Shown here in pieces: positions 12,537-24,289 of a stretch of DNA of 64,000 nucleotides. A model generated the notes under the pieces. The model made no database searches. It was not told the DNA's origin and saw nothing but the letters and a program-made list of their open reading frames with translations. Source of the stretch: Symsagittifera roscoffensis (taxonomy: Eukaryota; Xenacoelomorpha; Acoela; Convolutidae); contig NC_087062.1 in the NCBI RefSeq assembly GCF_963678635.1, positions 3,102,001 to 3,166,000 of the forward strand, read 5' to 3'. The position numbers and the translations under genes are program-made. Numbering within the stretch: position 1 is the first letter of the stretch; each line of letters begins with the position of its first letter.

Positions 12537-12938
12537 AAAAAGCGTCAGTATACTCGATTGTCAAAATACTAAATACTAAGCGCGTATGCGTGAACTAAAC
12601 CACAGCACATCTCAGCAACTAACTTGAACTCAAAAGCTCTTTTCCACTCCCCCACCTGTTTTCAATTTCGAAAAACGAAGAGGGGTCCCAAGAAACTAAA
12701 CGGGTCCCTAATGCAAATAAACAGCCTCAAAATTTATTACCTTTTTGCTTTGATGATGTCAGTTAAAGTACGAATGGGTGCCGGACATCAAGCCGAATCG
12801 TAAAATTAAGGACTTCAAGACGAACATTCTCTCAAAAAGTCAAACTATGATTAATTTGAAGACTGGTTTAAAGAATTTCTCCATTTCATGATCTTTTCCT
12901 AGCAGTTTTTGGCTGTTTCTCAAAATATAAACCTATGA

Positions 12939-13331
12939 TAGGGTTGGTTGTGCGGACTTACTTACTAGTAAGTAAGTTACTAGTAAAATTACTAGTAACT
13001 TACTAGTAAGCAAAATAAGGCTTATTACTAGTAAGTTGAACCAAAATGAAATTTTTGAAAAAAAATGAGGCTCAATTATCAGTCGAAAGAGCAGATAAAC
13101 ATGTTTTCATATAATGTAACGCTGCTTCACTTGATAATATTAATCATAATGATAATTTAGCGGATTTTGAGTTCGTGTAAAATGAATAGTCTTCAATTTT
13201 GGTAGTTTCAAGCAGATTCTGAGTTTTTGAAACTTACTAGTAAGTAAAAGTAACTTACTAGTAAAAAAGTGGTAACTTACTAGTAACTTACTGGTAAACG
13301 AATTTTACTTACTAGTAACTGCACAACCCTA
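12939..13331. mobile_element. MITE family 4 (TAGGGTTG ends, TTACTAGTAA repeats)
   Basis: This 393-bp element starts TAGGGTTGGTTGTGC and ends TGCACAACCCTA. ACCTATGA stands immediately before (12931-12938) and after (13332-13339) it, an exact 8-bp duplication. Just inside each end are several copies of the palindrome TTACTAGTAA, which is probably a repeated subterminal protein-binding motif, as hAT elements have. No ORF. Class inferred from duplication length and TAGGG end. Confidence 0.85.
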
Positions 13332-13379
13332 ACCTATGATTGATGTTTAGGAAAGTAAAAAAATTAAAACATTGTTGAA

Positions 13380-16055
13380 GGCGTTTCAGTCGGGCTGACT
13401 GAAACATGGCTCTCAGGCAATGATCCTATTGGCATATATAACTTAGAAGGTTATGACAATATTGTCTGTTCAAACCGCGTAAACGCTAGAGGTGGGGGCG
13501 TTGCAGCTTTCATTAAAACTGGCCTTAACTGTAGTTTTTTTAAATTACCAGTCAGTTTGGAGCACATAGTTATGAAGATGTGTTTTGTCGATCACAGTCC
13601 ACTAAATGTTTGCATAATATATCGTCCGCCAAATCTCAAACTAGAACTTTTTTGATTTTATTCGAAGTTTTTTTGCTTGAAATGAAAGCATTAAGCGGTG
13701 AAATTTTGCTAATGGGTGATTTAAGTATCGGTATTATAGGTAGCCAGCGCAACTTTATTGACTACAAAAATCTTCTGCTTTCTTTTGACTTAGAAGTTCA
13801 AAATATCGAGCCAACTAGAGTAACTAAAACATCAAGTACATGCATTGACCATATACTTGCGGCGGAGGAAACTCAAGTAACAACAATAAATTGTCACATT
13901 AGTGACCATTATGGACTTATGTGTGACCTAAAAATTTTTTCAGAAAAGCAAAACGTGGATTCTTATAAATCGGATTTCAACTATGATTTACTACTGAATG
14001 ATGATTATTGTTTAAAATTTTTATTTTCGCTAAAAATCAATTGAACAAAATTAATGATGATGATCCTGACCTTAACATCATTGAAATGACCCAAATCTTG
14101 ATTGATGAATTTTCAAAGTACTGCTCAAAAAAAATCCGAAAAAAGAATAAAAACAACCACCCATGGATTAATCTGAAAATGAAGAAAATGATGAATAACC
14201 AAAATGTGTTACACAAAAAGTGGGTTCAGACACCATCCATTGAAAACAGAAGTAATTTCACCTCATGTAGGAACAATGTTATTAAGGCTATAAGGGTGAG
14301 TAAACGCCGGTACTATGATAACATGATAACGAGGAAGAAGAACTCGTCCGGAATTTTTGATGCTTTAAAACGTTTTTGTGGTAAAAAAAATGTGAATACT
14401 GCTTCGTTCGTTGTTAAGGGTTTCAATGAACACTTTGCTACTATTGGAGAAAAACTAACAGAAAAATTCAAACAAAACGTGTATAGATCAAATTTTTCAG
14501 TTAATAAAAACACGTTCGTTATATATGATACCAATCGAGATGAGTTACTGGAGGAAATTAAAAACTTGAACAATAAAAAGTCTACTGGTCATGATGGGAT
14601 AAGTAGTAAAATGGTAAAATTTTCTGCTCCGGTGCTGGCTGACCATTTAGCGCTTTTTTTTTTAAATATCTGCTTCGAAAAATTCGAGTGTTTTCCTAAT
14701 TTTCTCAAAATTGCAAAAATTTTATCTTTGTATAAAAATGGCGACAAAACTGAACCCGATAACTTCCGTCCAATTAGTTTGTTGTCTTGTATAAGTAAAA
14801 TTTTTGAAAAACAAATTTTCAAGCGCATATCCAGTTTTGCCGCTAAAAACAACTTGATCGATAAGCATCAGTTTGGATTTCGAAGTAATCATTTCTGTAC
14901 TCATGCCATTTTGTCCATTACTGACTTTTTTCGTGAATCAATTGATAATAAAATTTTGGTTACTCCTGCTTTATTGATTTGAAAAAAGCATTTAATACAG
15001 TTGATCGGAAAATTTTGCTTGACAAACTTTATCAATATGGGTTCAGAGGGAAAATTCACAAGTTAATGACAAACTATCTTACAGGGAGAAAGCAATATGT
15101 TTGTTCAAATCAATCGGTCTCGAATATGCGAGAATGTACAAAAGGTGTTCCTCAAGGTTCAGTTTTCGGGCCGTTTCTGTTCCTTTTATACATAAATGAT
15201 ATGCCGTCGGCCAGCAACGTTAAACTAACATTATTTGCAGATGATACAACGGTAGTTGATGCTCAAAATTTTGCATCCAAAACGAAATTCCAGACAGAAT
15301 TAAACAAAATATTTAATTGGTGCAATAATAACAAACTGCTCATAAATCAAAAGAAGTGCAAAATAAAGAAATTTGGAAGAGATAACTTAAATGAAATATT
15401 TTCTTTTGGTAATAATGTACTCGCCGAGGTTTCTGATTTTAGGTATTTAGGAATTCAAATGGACAACAGACTCAAATTTGAAAGTCATATTAATATTGTT
15501 TGTAGTAAATTAGCTAACTTTAACGGTTTACTATTCAAGGGTAGAAACTATTTCTCAAAAAATGTGCTGGTTAAATTTTATAACTGCTATGCAAAGCCAC
15601 TCATTTCCTACGGTTTAATTGCATTTGGTGCAACATCAAAAAGCCTATCAGAAAAAATATTTTTGATGCAGAAACGTATTTTTAAAATTATTTGTTTCAA
15701 GAGAAAATTTGAGCATGCCTCATATATCCTACATTCGCTTGAGATTGACACCGTTTTTGACTTATATTTCAGACAAATATTTAAAGAAACTTTTAATCAA
15801 CTTCGTGGTAAAACTCCTCTTGAAACTTTTAATTTGGAATCTCTAAATAATCGTCGGGTTACTCGGGCCTCTGTGGCAAAAACTTTACCAAGCATGAAAA
15901 CTAGAACACAAATAATGCAGCGTTCATGGAAAAATGAGTCTCTTAAATATTATAATTTTTTGAAATCAAACGAGCTGATACCAGCTAACTTAAACCAGTT
16001 AACTGAGCATCAACTAAATGGGTATTTCAAAAAAAATGTTTTCATTGTTTCTTAA
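13380..16055 (+). pseudogene. LINE (jockey/CR1-like) APE + RT ORF, frameshifted
   Basis: It opens inside an AP-endonuclease domain at 13392 (G-L-T-E-T-W-L-S). L-L-M-G-D (in place of the usual G-D-F-N) lies near 13720 and the S-D-H-Y motif near 13900. The reverse transcriptase follows: K-S-T-G-H-D-G-I near 14580, F-R-P-I-S-L-L near 14765, G-V-P-Q-G-S near 15145 and F-A-D-D near 15235, then a thumb region to the stop at 16053-16055. The frame shifts near 13652, 14020 and 14965, so it cannot make one protein. The endonuclease N-terminus is missing. The 8-kb-scale spacing to other genes and the lack of introns fit a degenerate retrotransposon. 3' UTR-like sequence may run to about 16250; no poly(A) tail was seen. 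Confidence 0.88.
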
Positions 16056-16777
16056 TGATAATTGAGATCTTCTAGATTTATTTTTTTGAATCATCAAGTC
16101 GGATATTATCTCCTGTCATAGGTTTTTTCAGGGTCATGCCTCGATAAGCTGCATAGCTTTTTGCATGATCCTTGGTGGGTTTGATTTGTACATGCGGTTT
16201 ATTGTTTACCTGTCTGTATATTATTACTCTCCTAAATAAACTATTCTAAGGCGTTATTATGATTATTGCACAATCAATGATTGTATAGTATGAATAATGA
16301 ACTATCTTTTTCTCCAACCCAAGTGGTAAATATTTTTTATTTTGAAAGTGTTCATTTTGATCAATAACCAGCTTTTAAGTACACCCGGTTTGACCAAAAA
16401 AGCTTGAGCAAAATTTTTGAAACGTACCATCTCCATCTGAAACCTAGAACCTATCTAAAACATTGGGAAACATATTATCTATCCTAAAACAAAGCCTGAA
16501 GACCTATCTTAATACATTGGGGTCTTCAGGCAAAGCACCCCCCCCCCCCCACTTCGATCAGCCTCACATCTACTACTTTACTTACAGCAGAAACTTGTTC
16601 CGAAGAGTCAAGAAAAGCCGCTTTTCCGGGCCGTCAGTTTTGTCAAACCTATTATTTCTACAAAAATTAACGATCACCAATTATTAAATTGATCTTTAAA
16701 AAATTGAAGAAACAAATTCAACATATTGACATAAACGTCTATTAATTGATTTTCTGCTTACCAAATGATTTTTTAGG

Positions 16778-17016
16778 TCTTATGCGCAAAACTGCCTAAA
16801 ATCAATTTTTTTTATCTTGAGCTAAAATATTTTTAAAAATTGGCTTCAGCAGATAAAAATTATTTTCGGCCAATATTTTTGTCTGCTCCAAATTTTGAAT
16901 GTAATGCCGGACCATGTTGTTTGCGTTTGATTGGCTAATTAACCAATCAGATTGAACCACATTGACTTAAGATCAAGATGCAAAATACTTATTTTGGGCC
17001 GTTAAGTGCATAAATC
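16778..17016. mobile_element. MITE family 5 (GGTCTTATGC ends), short copy
   Basis: It begins AGGTCTTATGCGCAAAACTGCC and ends GGGCCGTTAAGTGCATAAATCCC, imperfect inverse complements. Flanks GATTTTTT and GATTTTTC agree in 7 of 8 bases. Inside are CAGATAAAAAT and TTTCGGCCAATATTTTTGTCTGC segments shared with the copies at 52.6 and 58.1 kb. From 16056 to 16777 there is LINE 3' sequence and unassigned DNA. Confidence 0.7.
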
Positions 17017-17246
17017 CCGATTTTTCCAACCCTTGTTTGAGGCACTTAGTGAACAATAACCCCCTAAATCATTTCAGGAATAATTTTTCTTACTTGATGA
17101 AAAAGTTTCAGTAATAACCCCCTAAATCATTTCAGGAATAACTTTTCTTACTTGGTGAAAAATTTTCAGTCTCAGCTGATCAGAATGCAGCAATTTGTAT
17201 TTTCGCTTCACGCTGAAATGCAAACATGCCGCTTTTTGATTGGTTA

Positions 17247-17656
17247 CAGGGGCGTATTTAGGGAGGGGGGACGTTCCCCTCAGGGATTCGACCCCCTGCC
17301 GACCCAAAGGGTCCCCCTTTGGTACTTTTTAAGAAATCCATTTTTGGCCGACCGACCCTAAAATTTTTCTAAGGGCGCCTTTGGCGCCAATATATGCTAA
17401 CTTTGAGTGGGAGAGCGTGCCAAAAGAATGCAGTTTTTTGTCAAAATTTTTCCAAAGTGCCCAAAAATGGCTTTTTTGACCTGTTTTTTCAAAAATTTGC
17501 CTTCGGCGCAGAAAATTGGGCAAACAGAGCGTCTTTTTAGTGCTTTAGGAGAGCTCGAAAAATCAATTTGGCCGGCCTAAAAAAAAGGTCGTCAAAATTT
17601 TCGAAAATTTTTAGAAAATCCGCTCACCCTCGAGAAAATCCTAGATTCCGCCCCTG
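17247..17656. mobile_element. MITE family 2 (CAGGGGCGGAT ends), 410 bp
   Basis: This is the best copy of the family. The ends are CAGGGGCGTATTTAGG and CCTAGATTCCGCCCCTG. ATTGGTTA lies immediately before (17239-17246) and after (17657-17664), an exact 8-bp target duplication. Internal landmarks are GGCGCCTTTGGCGCC and the CGACCCAAAGGGTCCC block. It has no coding capacity. The insertion lies beside the ACCCGGGT end of another repeat, so it is the younger of the two. Confidence 0.88.
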
Positions 17657-17662
17657 ATTGGT

Positions 17663-18160
17663 TACCCGGGTCGACCAAAACTTCTTATCATACAACTTCC
17701 ATATATGAGAAAGAAAAACTTCTTGTCATGCAGTTTCATACAATTCCATGCGTACAGTAAATGGTATGAAGTCTCTATGGCATTTTTCCATATATGAAAT
17801 TGTATGATAGGTGTTTTTCCATAAACCAAAAAAAATGTTCTAACTTAATTTCTGAAAAGTTTTCAGCTGTGTTTGTACAAAGACGCAAATGACCGAACGC
17901 TAATGACGAATACCTTGGTATACTAACGCACCAAAGGTATTTATCAGACATTGATCGAGGCATAAGCAAACGCACCATTCAAAAAATAATTTAGCGTTTT
18001 GAAAAAAATGTTATGAGGCAAAAAAGAAAAAAAATCCAACATTATTGTATCCAGGACTATGTTATGCACACAAAAAATAAGATTTTGCATGCAAAATTTT
18101 TTTTTTGGAAAATGTTTTGTCATAATAATATTGGGGATAGTATTGATGTTAAATATCAAT
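17663..18160. mobile_element. Element family 6 (ACCCGGGTTGACC end)
   Basis: It starts ACCCGGGTCGACC and carries several forward and inverted copies of CATACAATTTCATA / TGAAATTGTATGATA. Further in it has the CCAGGACTATGTTATGCAC and TTTTGCATGCAAAATTTT segments also seen at 38.9-39.0 and 55.0-55.1 kb. The other end was not found, so the right limit is approximate. From 18161 to 18599 I see nothing recognisable. Confidence 0.5.
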
Positions 18161-18599
18161 TAAGTGAAACGTAGATTCTTATCGTCTTAAGTTCAATGAA
18201 ATTCCACGCGCGTGTCATTATGAATCAAGATGGGCTACGGGAAAACAATTTGTACAACAAAAAAATATAATTTTTTCACTAGATCGAACAAAGATTTAAA
18301 AAATGCAAATTCTTAAACTGACACCAACGCGCTATACTTGGTTGAAGTTACATTTTTGGCATCAATTCAATTTTTTCTAATTCTTTTCTTTTGTCAGGCA
18401 ATCTCTTTCTTCGGTACTTATTCTGCTATTGAATGTACTGCTGAACAGTATAGACATAAATGATCAATAATTCAGGGGTTGAAGCCAAAATCAGGTTCAA
18501 GCGCACTTCATGGGGTTGTAGCGATTATCATGTGTCCCAATAAGCATGCTCAAAATATTTATTTGCTCTTCGACTTTTTTCTTTGAATCTTTAACTTTG

Positions 18600-19180
18600 A
18601 ATGCGTAATAGGTAGGTATAGTGATTGTTAACTTCATACGCGTAATAATAAGTAGAGTAATTGTTAATTTCAAACGCCGCGCATTTGGGTAATTACGGTG
18701 ATTGTTAATTCAAAATCGTTATAGATAAGTATAGTGATTGTTAATTTCAAACGCGTATTTAGTTAAATATAATGGTTGTTAGTTCAAAATCGTAATAAGC
18801 AAGTATAGTGATCGTTAATTAAGTGCCCCAACAAACAATTTGCGCATGCTCAAGAATGCGCAAAATGTTTATTGTTCCGACTTTCGATACGAAAGTAATT
18901 TCATCTTTGATTTGTTTTATTGTCTTGTTAATTTCAAACGCTTAAAAAGTAAAAATGAATTTTGTTATTTTCAAACATGTATTAGGTAAGTTTAGTGGTT
19001 GCTAATTCAAAATCGTGATAAGTAAGTATAGTGATTAGTAATTTCGAACACGTAACAATAAGTATAGTGATTGTTACTTTCAAACGCGTAATAGGTAAGT
19101 ATAGTGATTGATAGTTTCAAACGCGTAATAGGTAACTATGGTTATTGTTACTTTCAAACATGTAATAGGTAAGTATACAC
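18600..19180. repeat. Tandem repeat, unit about 35-45 bp
   Basis: Diverged units built on AAGTATAGTGATTGTTAATT followed by TCAAACGCGTAATAGGT recur about ten times, with one interruption near 18820-18960. Unit length varies. It has no coding appearance. Confidence 0.7.
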
Positions 19181-19214
19181 CCCAACAAATAAATTACTCA
19201 TGTCGAAATTTTCT

Positions 19215-19640
19215 GAAGACGAGTCGTCGGTCTTTTTGTAATTCGTTGAGTCGCGCTGTAAGGCTTTTGCTTATTCGCGCCGCTAATGACGGTGTGACTT
19301 AAAAACAGACTGACGGCGCGATTTAAGAAAAAAATTAGCAACTCGACTTTAAAAAACGACAGGCGGCGCGACATAAGAAACGACTTAAGCTGCGTGACTG
19401 AATAAAAGACTAATGGCGCGACTCAAGAAGAAACTTTTGGATTTTTGCTCAGTCGCGCAGTTAGCGGCGATTTGTTCCCAGTTGCGCCGGTCCGGAATTG
19501 GAAATTTTTAGTCGCGCCGTTCGCGTTAGTTTCTGATGTAACTCCGTTCTTGACGGTCTTTTGAGCAGCGCCAGTCACTGTGGTTTTTTTTCAGTCGCAC
19601 GTGTCTTCAGTTGCCAGGTTTTGGTCGCGCAAGTCTGAGC
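19215..19640. repeat. Large imperfect palindrome built of GGCGCGACT motifs
   Basis: On the left, units of GGCGCGACTTAAGA type repeat at about 19300, 19365 and 19415. On the right, from about 19440, the inverse motif AGTCGCGCC/A repeats at about 19450, 19510 and 19590. The centre is near 19440. This could be a snap-back element whose long arms are iterated short motifs. No target duplication was identified. Confidence 0.5.
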
Positions 19641-19810
19641 AACAAGACTTCTCGTATTCAACGTCCTGACTGCTTTACAATGTCTAGGGATTAGTGTTTG
19701 AATAAAAGAAATTAGTTTTAGTTGAAAATTTTTATTACTATTTAAAAATCATCCCCTTTTAAACCCCTTCTACTTTACGAAACTTTTTTAAATGGAAATT
19801 AGTCAATTGT

Positions 19811-20034
19811 CTATTTGGTTCATTTTTTCAACATTTTGTTTCGTTTAGGTCCACGTTTTATATTACTAGCAGAGTCTGCACATAGTATATTATCCGTAAA
19901 TAAGTCTCTAGGGTAAGAAATCTATTTGGTTCATTTTTTCAACATTTTGTTTCGCTTAGGTCCGCGTTTCACATTACTAGCAGAGTCTGCTTCATTGTAG
20001 ATTATCCGTAAAAAATTCTCTAGGGTAAGAAATC
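19811..20034. repeat. Two tandem copies of a 111-bp unit
   Basis: The unit starting CTATTTGGTTCATTTTTTC and ending GGGTAAGAAAT occurs at 19811-19921 and 19922-20034 with few differences. It abuts the 3' end of the minus-strand reverse-transcriptase remnant, so it probably is that element's repeated 3' UTR. Confidence 0.75.
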
Positions 20035-21272
20035 ATGGTCTGAGCCAAGACTCCTCCACTTGGTCCTTGTGCCTCGGAAGCACACACTGGAAGCACGGAG
20101 CACGGAAAAGGACAGCCGGCACTTCACGCAGTTCATAGTTTTACTATAGGGTTTCTCCCACTTGGTAGATAATGCTTCTCCTATTCTCCGAAGGAAACTT
20201 GCAAATTCTGGAGCAAGCATCCCATCAACAGACACGACAAGAGGAGTGAAAGATACACGTCTTTCCTGACACGCGTCTGAATATTTTGTCTTTTTCTCAA
20301 CCTCTGCTGAGTGCAAAACACTCATGAGGCTTCTGTTCGGAGAAGGCGTCGGTGTCAGAGACACGAATATCAAAAGACGCTCCTCCCTGTCTAACATAAA
20401 CTCCACGACAAAACAAATCTGCAATTAATGCGGGTGTCTCATCTTGCGGGTTGTATTCTCTAATAACAGGCTCTCTCTGTACATCCTTCAACACTTAAGA
20501 AGCTAATTCGCCTACAGCATCCCTAATCTCATTGTGCCGTTAAGTTAAGAGACCACCTTTTTTGCACGCTAACGCATGCCGTAGGGTGAATGGTGACTAG
20601 CAGCCATCACAAAAAATTGGCGAAGCGATCAGGTTTTTGTTATACCGGACACGCAATGCATCCCGAAACTCCACTTCCGAAAGATCAAAGTTTTCTGCAG
20701 CAATCGGTAACACTGGCAGACAAGCTTCCTTCATTGACTCTTTTTACTGCGCGAACTTGGTCTGCTGGTAGCTCATTCAATAACTCCCCCAGCAACTCTT
20801 CATGTTTTTCTCCCATTATTCGATGATGTTTTTTCCGCGATCGAGACATTTGCTCTCTGTGGTCTTTATGGGAAAACCGTGCTGATCAACAATAGCATCA
20901 TAAAGACATCATGTAAGACTCATCAGCGAGACTGGTTGGGTTAGAAACTCCAAGACCACCCTTTCTTGCTGGCAAACAAAAGAGACGTCTTTCCATTGAT
21001 GAAATCGACGAAGTTCCAAGTATCGCAGGTAAGAATTTCTACATCAGAAGGTTCTCTAGCGGTTGAAAAAGCTGACTAGAACCACCCAAAACACAATGGG
21101 AAAAATTCCATACCGCTTGTAGGGACTTAGTCAGTCCCGATAAAGCACATTGTGGTTCTGTTTTTGCCACAAAAGAAAGTTTCTCAATTTTGTCTACCCA
21201 TTCAAGTTCTTTCTTTTTCAGGTAGATGATTTCCTTCTCATTTCCGTCTTCAGTGAAATCGCCCAAAAACAT
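20020..21272 (-). pseudogene. 3' remnant of the RT element
   Basis: Downstream of the RT palm, reading in shifting frames, two stretches look like the C-terminal part of the same polyprotein: 21039-21272 and 20020-20424. The second has F-T-P-L-V-V-S-V-D-G and then R-L-S-F-S-V-L-R-A-S with C-F-R-G near its end, a tail I associate with this RT group in other invertebrate genomes. Between them the frame is broken. Plus-strand frames here are shadows. Confidence 0.65.
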
Positions 21273-21422
21273 CTACCCTTCCACAATAGTAATCGAGTAC
21301 TTGTCAAATATGTGATGCGCTTCTTCAGCATATTGTTTATCGACAACCAGAAAACTTTTGGAAGGCTCTGGAAAGTAACCGAAGGCGTGACCTTCCTCAA
21401 TCAAGTTTTTGAGCCATATCTT

Positions 21423-23010
21423 CTATTTCTTGAGTTTTGCTATGGCCGCAGAATCATCAGCATACCAACTTTGTAACACATTGTTCGGATCCTTTAACTT
21501 CCGAATCAGGGGAAGAAGTGAAACACCATAGAAGAACATTGCCAGTGGGTCTCCCTGTGTGGTTCCTTCCATACTGTATATCCCTTCATCGGCGCCAGCA
21601 ACGAAAAGCGACGCGAAGCCTCTGTAAGTATTGAAGAGAAATCTAGAACATCTAGGCCACAAAATTCGAGCATTCCACAACGCTGTTTCACGATTGAGCG
21701 AGTTGAAAGCAATTGATGCATCCATCAACAGCATACCACAGCCATCTTCCTTGTTGTCATCGAAAAGATCAGAGAGCGCATGAATTGCACCTTCAACGCC
21801 AGCTTCTAGCCCACAAGCTAATTGATCAGTCGAACATGTTTCTTCAAGGTCAATTTTTGTGAACTCAGCCACACTTTTGCAAATTATTCTCCATAGATAC
21901 TCGCCTATGCCAATAGGTCGCACGCCAGGACATTTATCAAGCGCAATCAATCTTCCAGAGACCAGTGCTCGCACTTTCGAGCATGGTAAGATTTGATCGC
22001 ACATTTTTGTGGCAAGAGTTGCAACTTCGTCTCTCAAGTGTGAACTGTGAGCCCCATGACGTAATAAAACTGTCTGCCAATGCTGAGAATCTGTTCCCGA
22101 AACTCCCGAACTGCTCTGCAATGAACGTGTTGTTTTTTCAATGGAAGCAGATCTGATTATAACATCTTCAAAGTCGGGTAAAACTGGTACTTTCAATGGC
22201 GAAGAGAGATGTGTTTTGTGTGGCTCTGGATGCTTTGACTTTAAAGTCTTTAAAACGGTCACACCTTTCTTCAACTCTTGCATCGGATCAAGCACACCCC
22301 CGCTTGCCCTCTCCGAGAGCCACCGCATCGCTTTTCTTACTTTGCCTTTCATCAATAATGAAGCAAACACTTTCGAGACGTGTTTGTCGTTCAAATTATT
22401 TTTATTTATATGTTTCTTTTTGCCACATCTCAATGCTTCCGCCAACAACTTGTCAAATTTGTTTTCCTTCCAGTCTTCAATGCGCCGTCCAATAATTGAT
22501 GGAATGTCTTTTGATCCTTTGATCAATGGATCTCTTTGTGACAAAACACGACTCATCGCCAGAACTCTTTCTGAAGTGGAATCAGCAGTGGTAGAAAGAA
22601 GCTTCAGTTCATGTGTCAGGAGGTCCACGTACTTCCTACCAATGTTACCATTAGGCAAAGTATATAGTCTTTTTGGCAACCGTACACTTTTCACCCATCT
22701 TTCAGTCCAAATCGAATAATCAAGACAAGTTGATTTGTCAAGTGACGCACCGAATGCTTCGATCATTATGTCTTCGTCATGGCTTTCGAGATTCGGATCA
22801 GTTTCTGGTAGCACATCTTCTATTTACAGGTCTTGCATGGCTTGAGTTAATCCTGTGCGGCCATTACTTGTCGGTGTAACATTAACGCGGTCATTGTTAT
22901 CTTGTGACATTAACAAGTCTTCCACTTCAAACCCGCTGGTATTGGAAACACTGAGCTGCGAATCAGAATCATACCCCAGATAACTAGGCGGTTTGATAAT
23001 TCTCTGAGTT
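21423..23010 (-). pseudogene. Reverse transcriptase ORF of an unplaced retroelement
   Basis: The long frame 21423-22814 carries RT signatures in order: L-I-A-L-D-K then R-P-I-G-I-G-E, G-M-L-L-M-D-A-S-I-A-F-N-S-L-N, E-G-T-T-Q-G-D-P-L-A-M and W-Y-A-D-D at its end. The same frame continues upstream to about 23016 past a single in-frame TAA near 22827, including P-P-S-Y-L-G-Y-D-S-D. The frame breaks just after YADD. So the element is dead or needs recoding. The motif wording differs from the jockey-like LINE at 13.4-16.1 kb. I saw neither an endonuclease nor a tyrosine recombinase, so the clade stays open (unusual non-LTR or DIRS-related). Confidence 0.82.
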
Positions 23011-23039
23011 CGCCTCATGATATCACGAGCGTTCCTCGA

Positions 23040-23280
23040 GCCAAACTCGAACTCTTCCCGAGCACGGGCCACTCTGCTCCAGAAACGAGCTCCTCTCCAA
23101 ACACGAGTTCCAAGCACCGGTTCTGTACCAAACACACACGAGCTCCAAGCACCGGCTCTGCATCCAACACGAGCACCAATCCACAAATAAGCTGTACTCC
23201 GAACACGTGCTCTGCTCCAAACTCACGAGCTCAGCTCCGAACACGAGCTCTGATCCAAATACGAGCACTGCTTGAGATAA
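23040..23280. repeat. Minisatellite at the 5' side of the RT element
   Basis: Loosely repeated CGAGCTCCAAGCACCGGCTCTG and CCAAACACGAGC words, about 20-40 bp apart, explain the Val/Leu/Trp/Cys-rich open frames seen on the minus strand here. It may be the internal promoter or 5' UTR array of the retroelement. Confidence 0.5.
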
Positions 23281-23339
23281 AATGTCCGCTCAGTTGTCGA
23301 TGTTGCAGTGGTTGTCGGTTTTTTTTCTTGCTTACTAAG

Positions 23340-23610
23340 ACACGTGCATAACTTTCAAATTTTTTTGTTTGATTTTTTTTGTTTGACTTTACAAAAATTG
23401 ATTATAGGTGGAATATACTTTTTAATTTTGAGGTCAAGACAAGAATACTTTTTAGATGGTATAGAAACTTTAGCCAAAAATGGCTAGTTAAAAAATCGAA
23501 ATTGGTCTGGAGAAAAAAATCGCCCGAGCACAAATATTTCGTCCTTTTTTTCAAAAGTAATCGGAACACTAATATTTGTTTCGATTCAAAGTTCAAAAAT
23601 ATTAGATTTG
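23340..23610 (-). mobile_element. Fragment of family 7 (TGTTCCGACT) element
   Basis: The segment GGCTAGTTAAAAAATCGAAATT... CGCCCGAGCACAAATATTTCG is the inverse complement of the left part of family 7 copies at 36.1, 36.7 and 61.5 kb. Bases 24090-24125 (AGTCGGAACATTCAGCGC) match the opposite end of the same family. The 23611-24289 stretch otherwise holds no supported gene. Confidence 0.55.
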
Positions 23611-24289
23611 GAGTTTGAATGGAGACAAAAAAAAACTTTTAAATCTGAAAAATGCTCGAACGATTATGTTGAAAGGTGTGGGTTTGCGGCAAGTCATCAT
23701 GCAATCCGTCATTTGATATGAAGAAGAGAGCAACAAATTATACAGAACTAGGGCTCTGAAAAGTTTTGTAAATAATTCATTAATATCATAATAATTGGCT
23801 GGTGTTTATGTAACTCATGGTCAGACCAAGCGCAGCATCTGATACAGTTTTTTGAATTACCTTGAAATAATCTTTTTTTATAGGACTCTGTGCCCAGCAG
23901 GTGCCCTTAAGTTTGAGCATACTCCTTTCAGCAAGAAAGAAAGATCATCAAATGATGCAATTAAAAACCCGTCCCAAAGTTTTTTGTTGAACCAGGATTG
24001 GTTCAACCAAACACCAACTAGCTCCCAGGTTTTAGATTTTTTTGTTTGTCGATATTTCAATAGCCAAAAACTATTCGAGATTTTAAACGTCAGTCGGAAC
24101 ATTCAGCGCTTTGCCCTGATATAGGCAGCTTTGTTTGCGTTTGAGTAGTAAGATGCTTGCTCAATCAAAATTTTCATTATGTGCAACCTCAATTTATCGG
24201 CATGTTTATTTTCAATCCTTGGTATGAAAAAAGACCAGGTTAAGGAGACCAGTTAAACGGCAGTCGAAACTTCACGTCTTCGCCCTCAG

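Noticed and set aside
22141-22719. A 192-codon plus-strand frame
   Set aside because: It is the antisense shadow of the minus-strand reverse-transcriptase frame, which has clear RT motifs.
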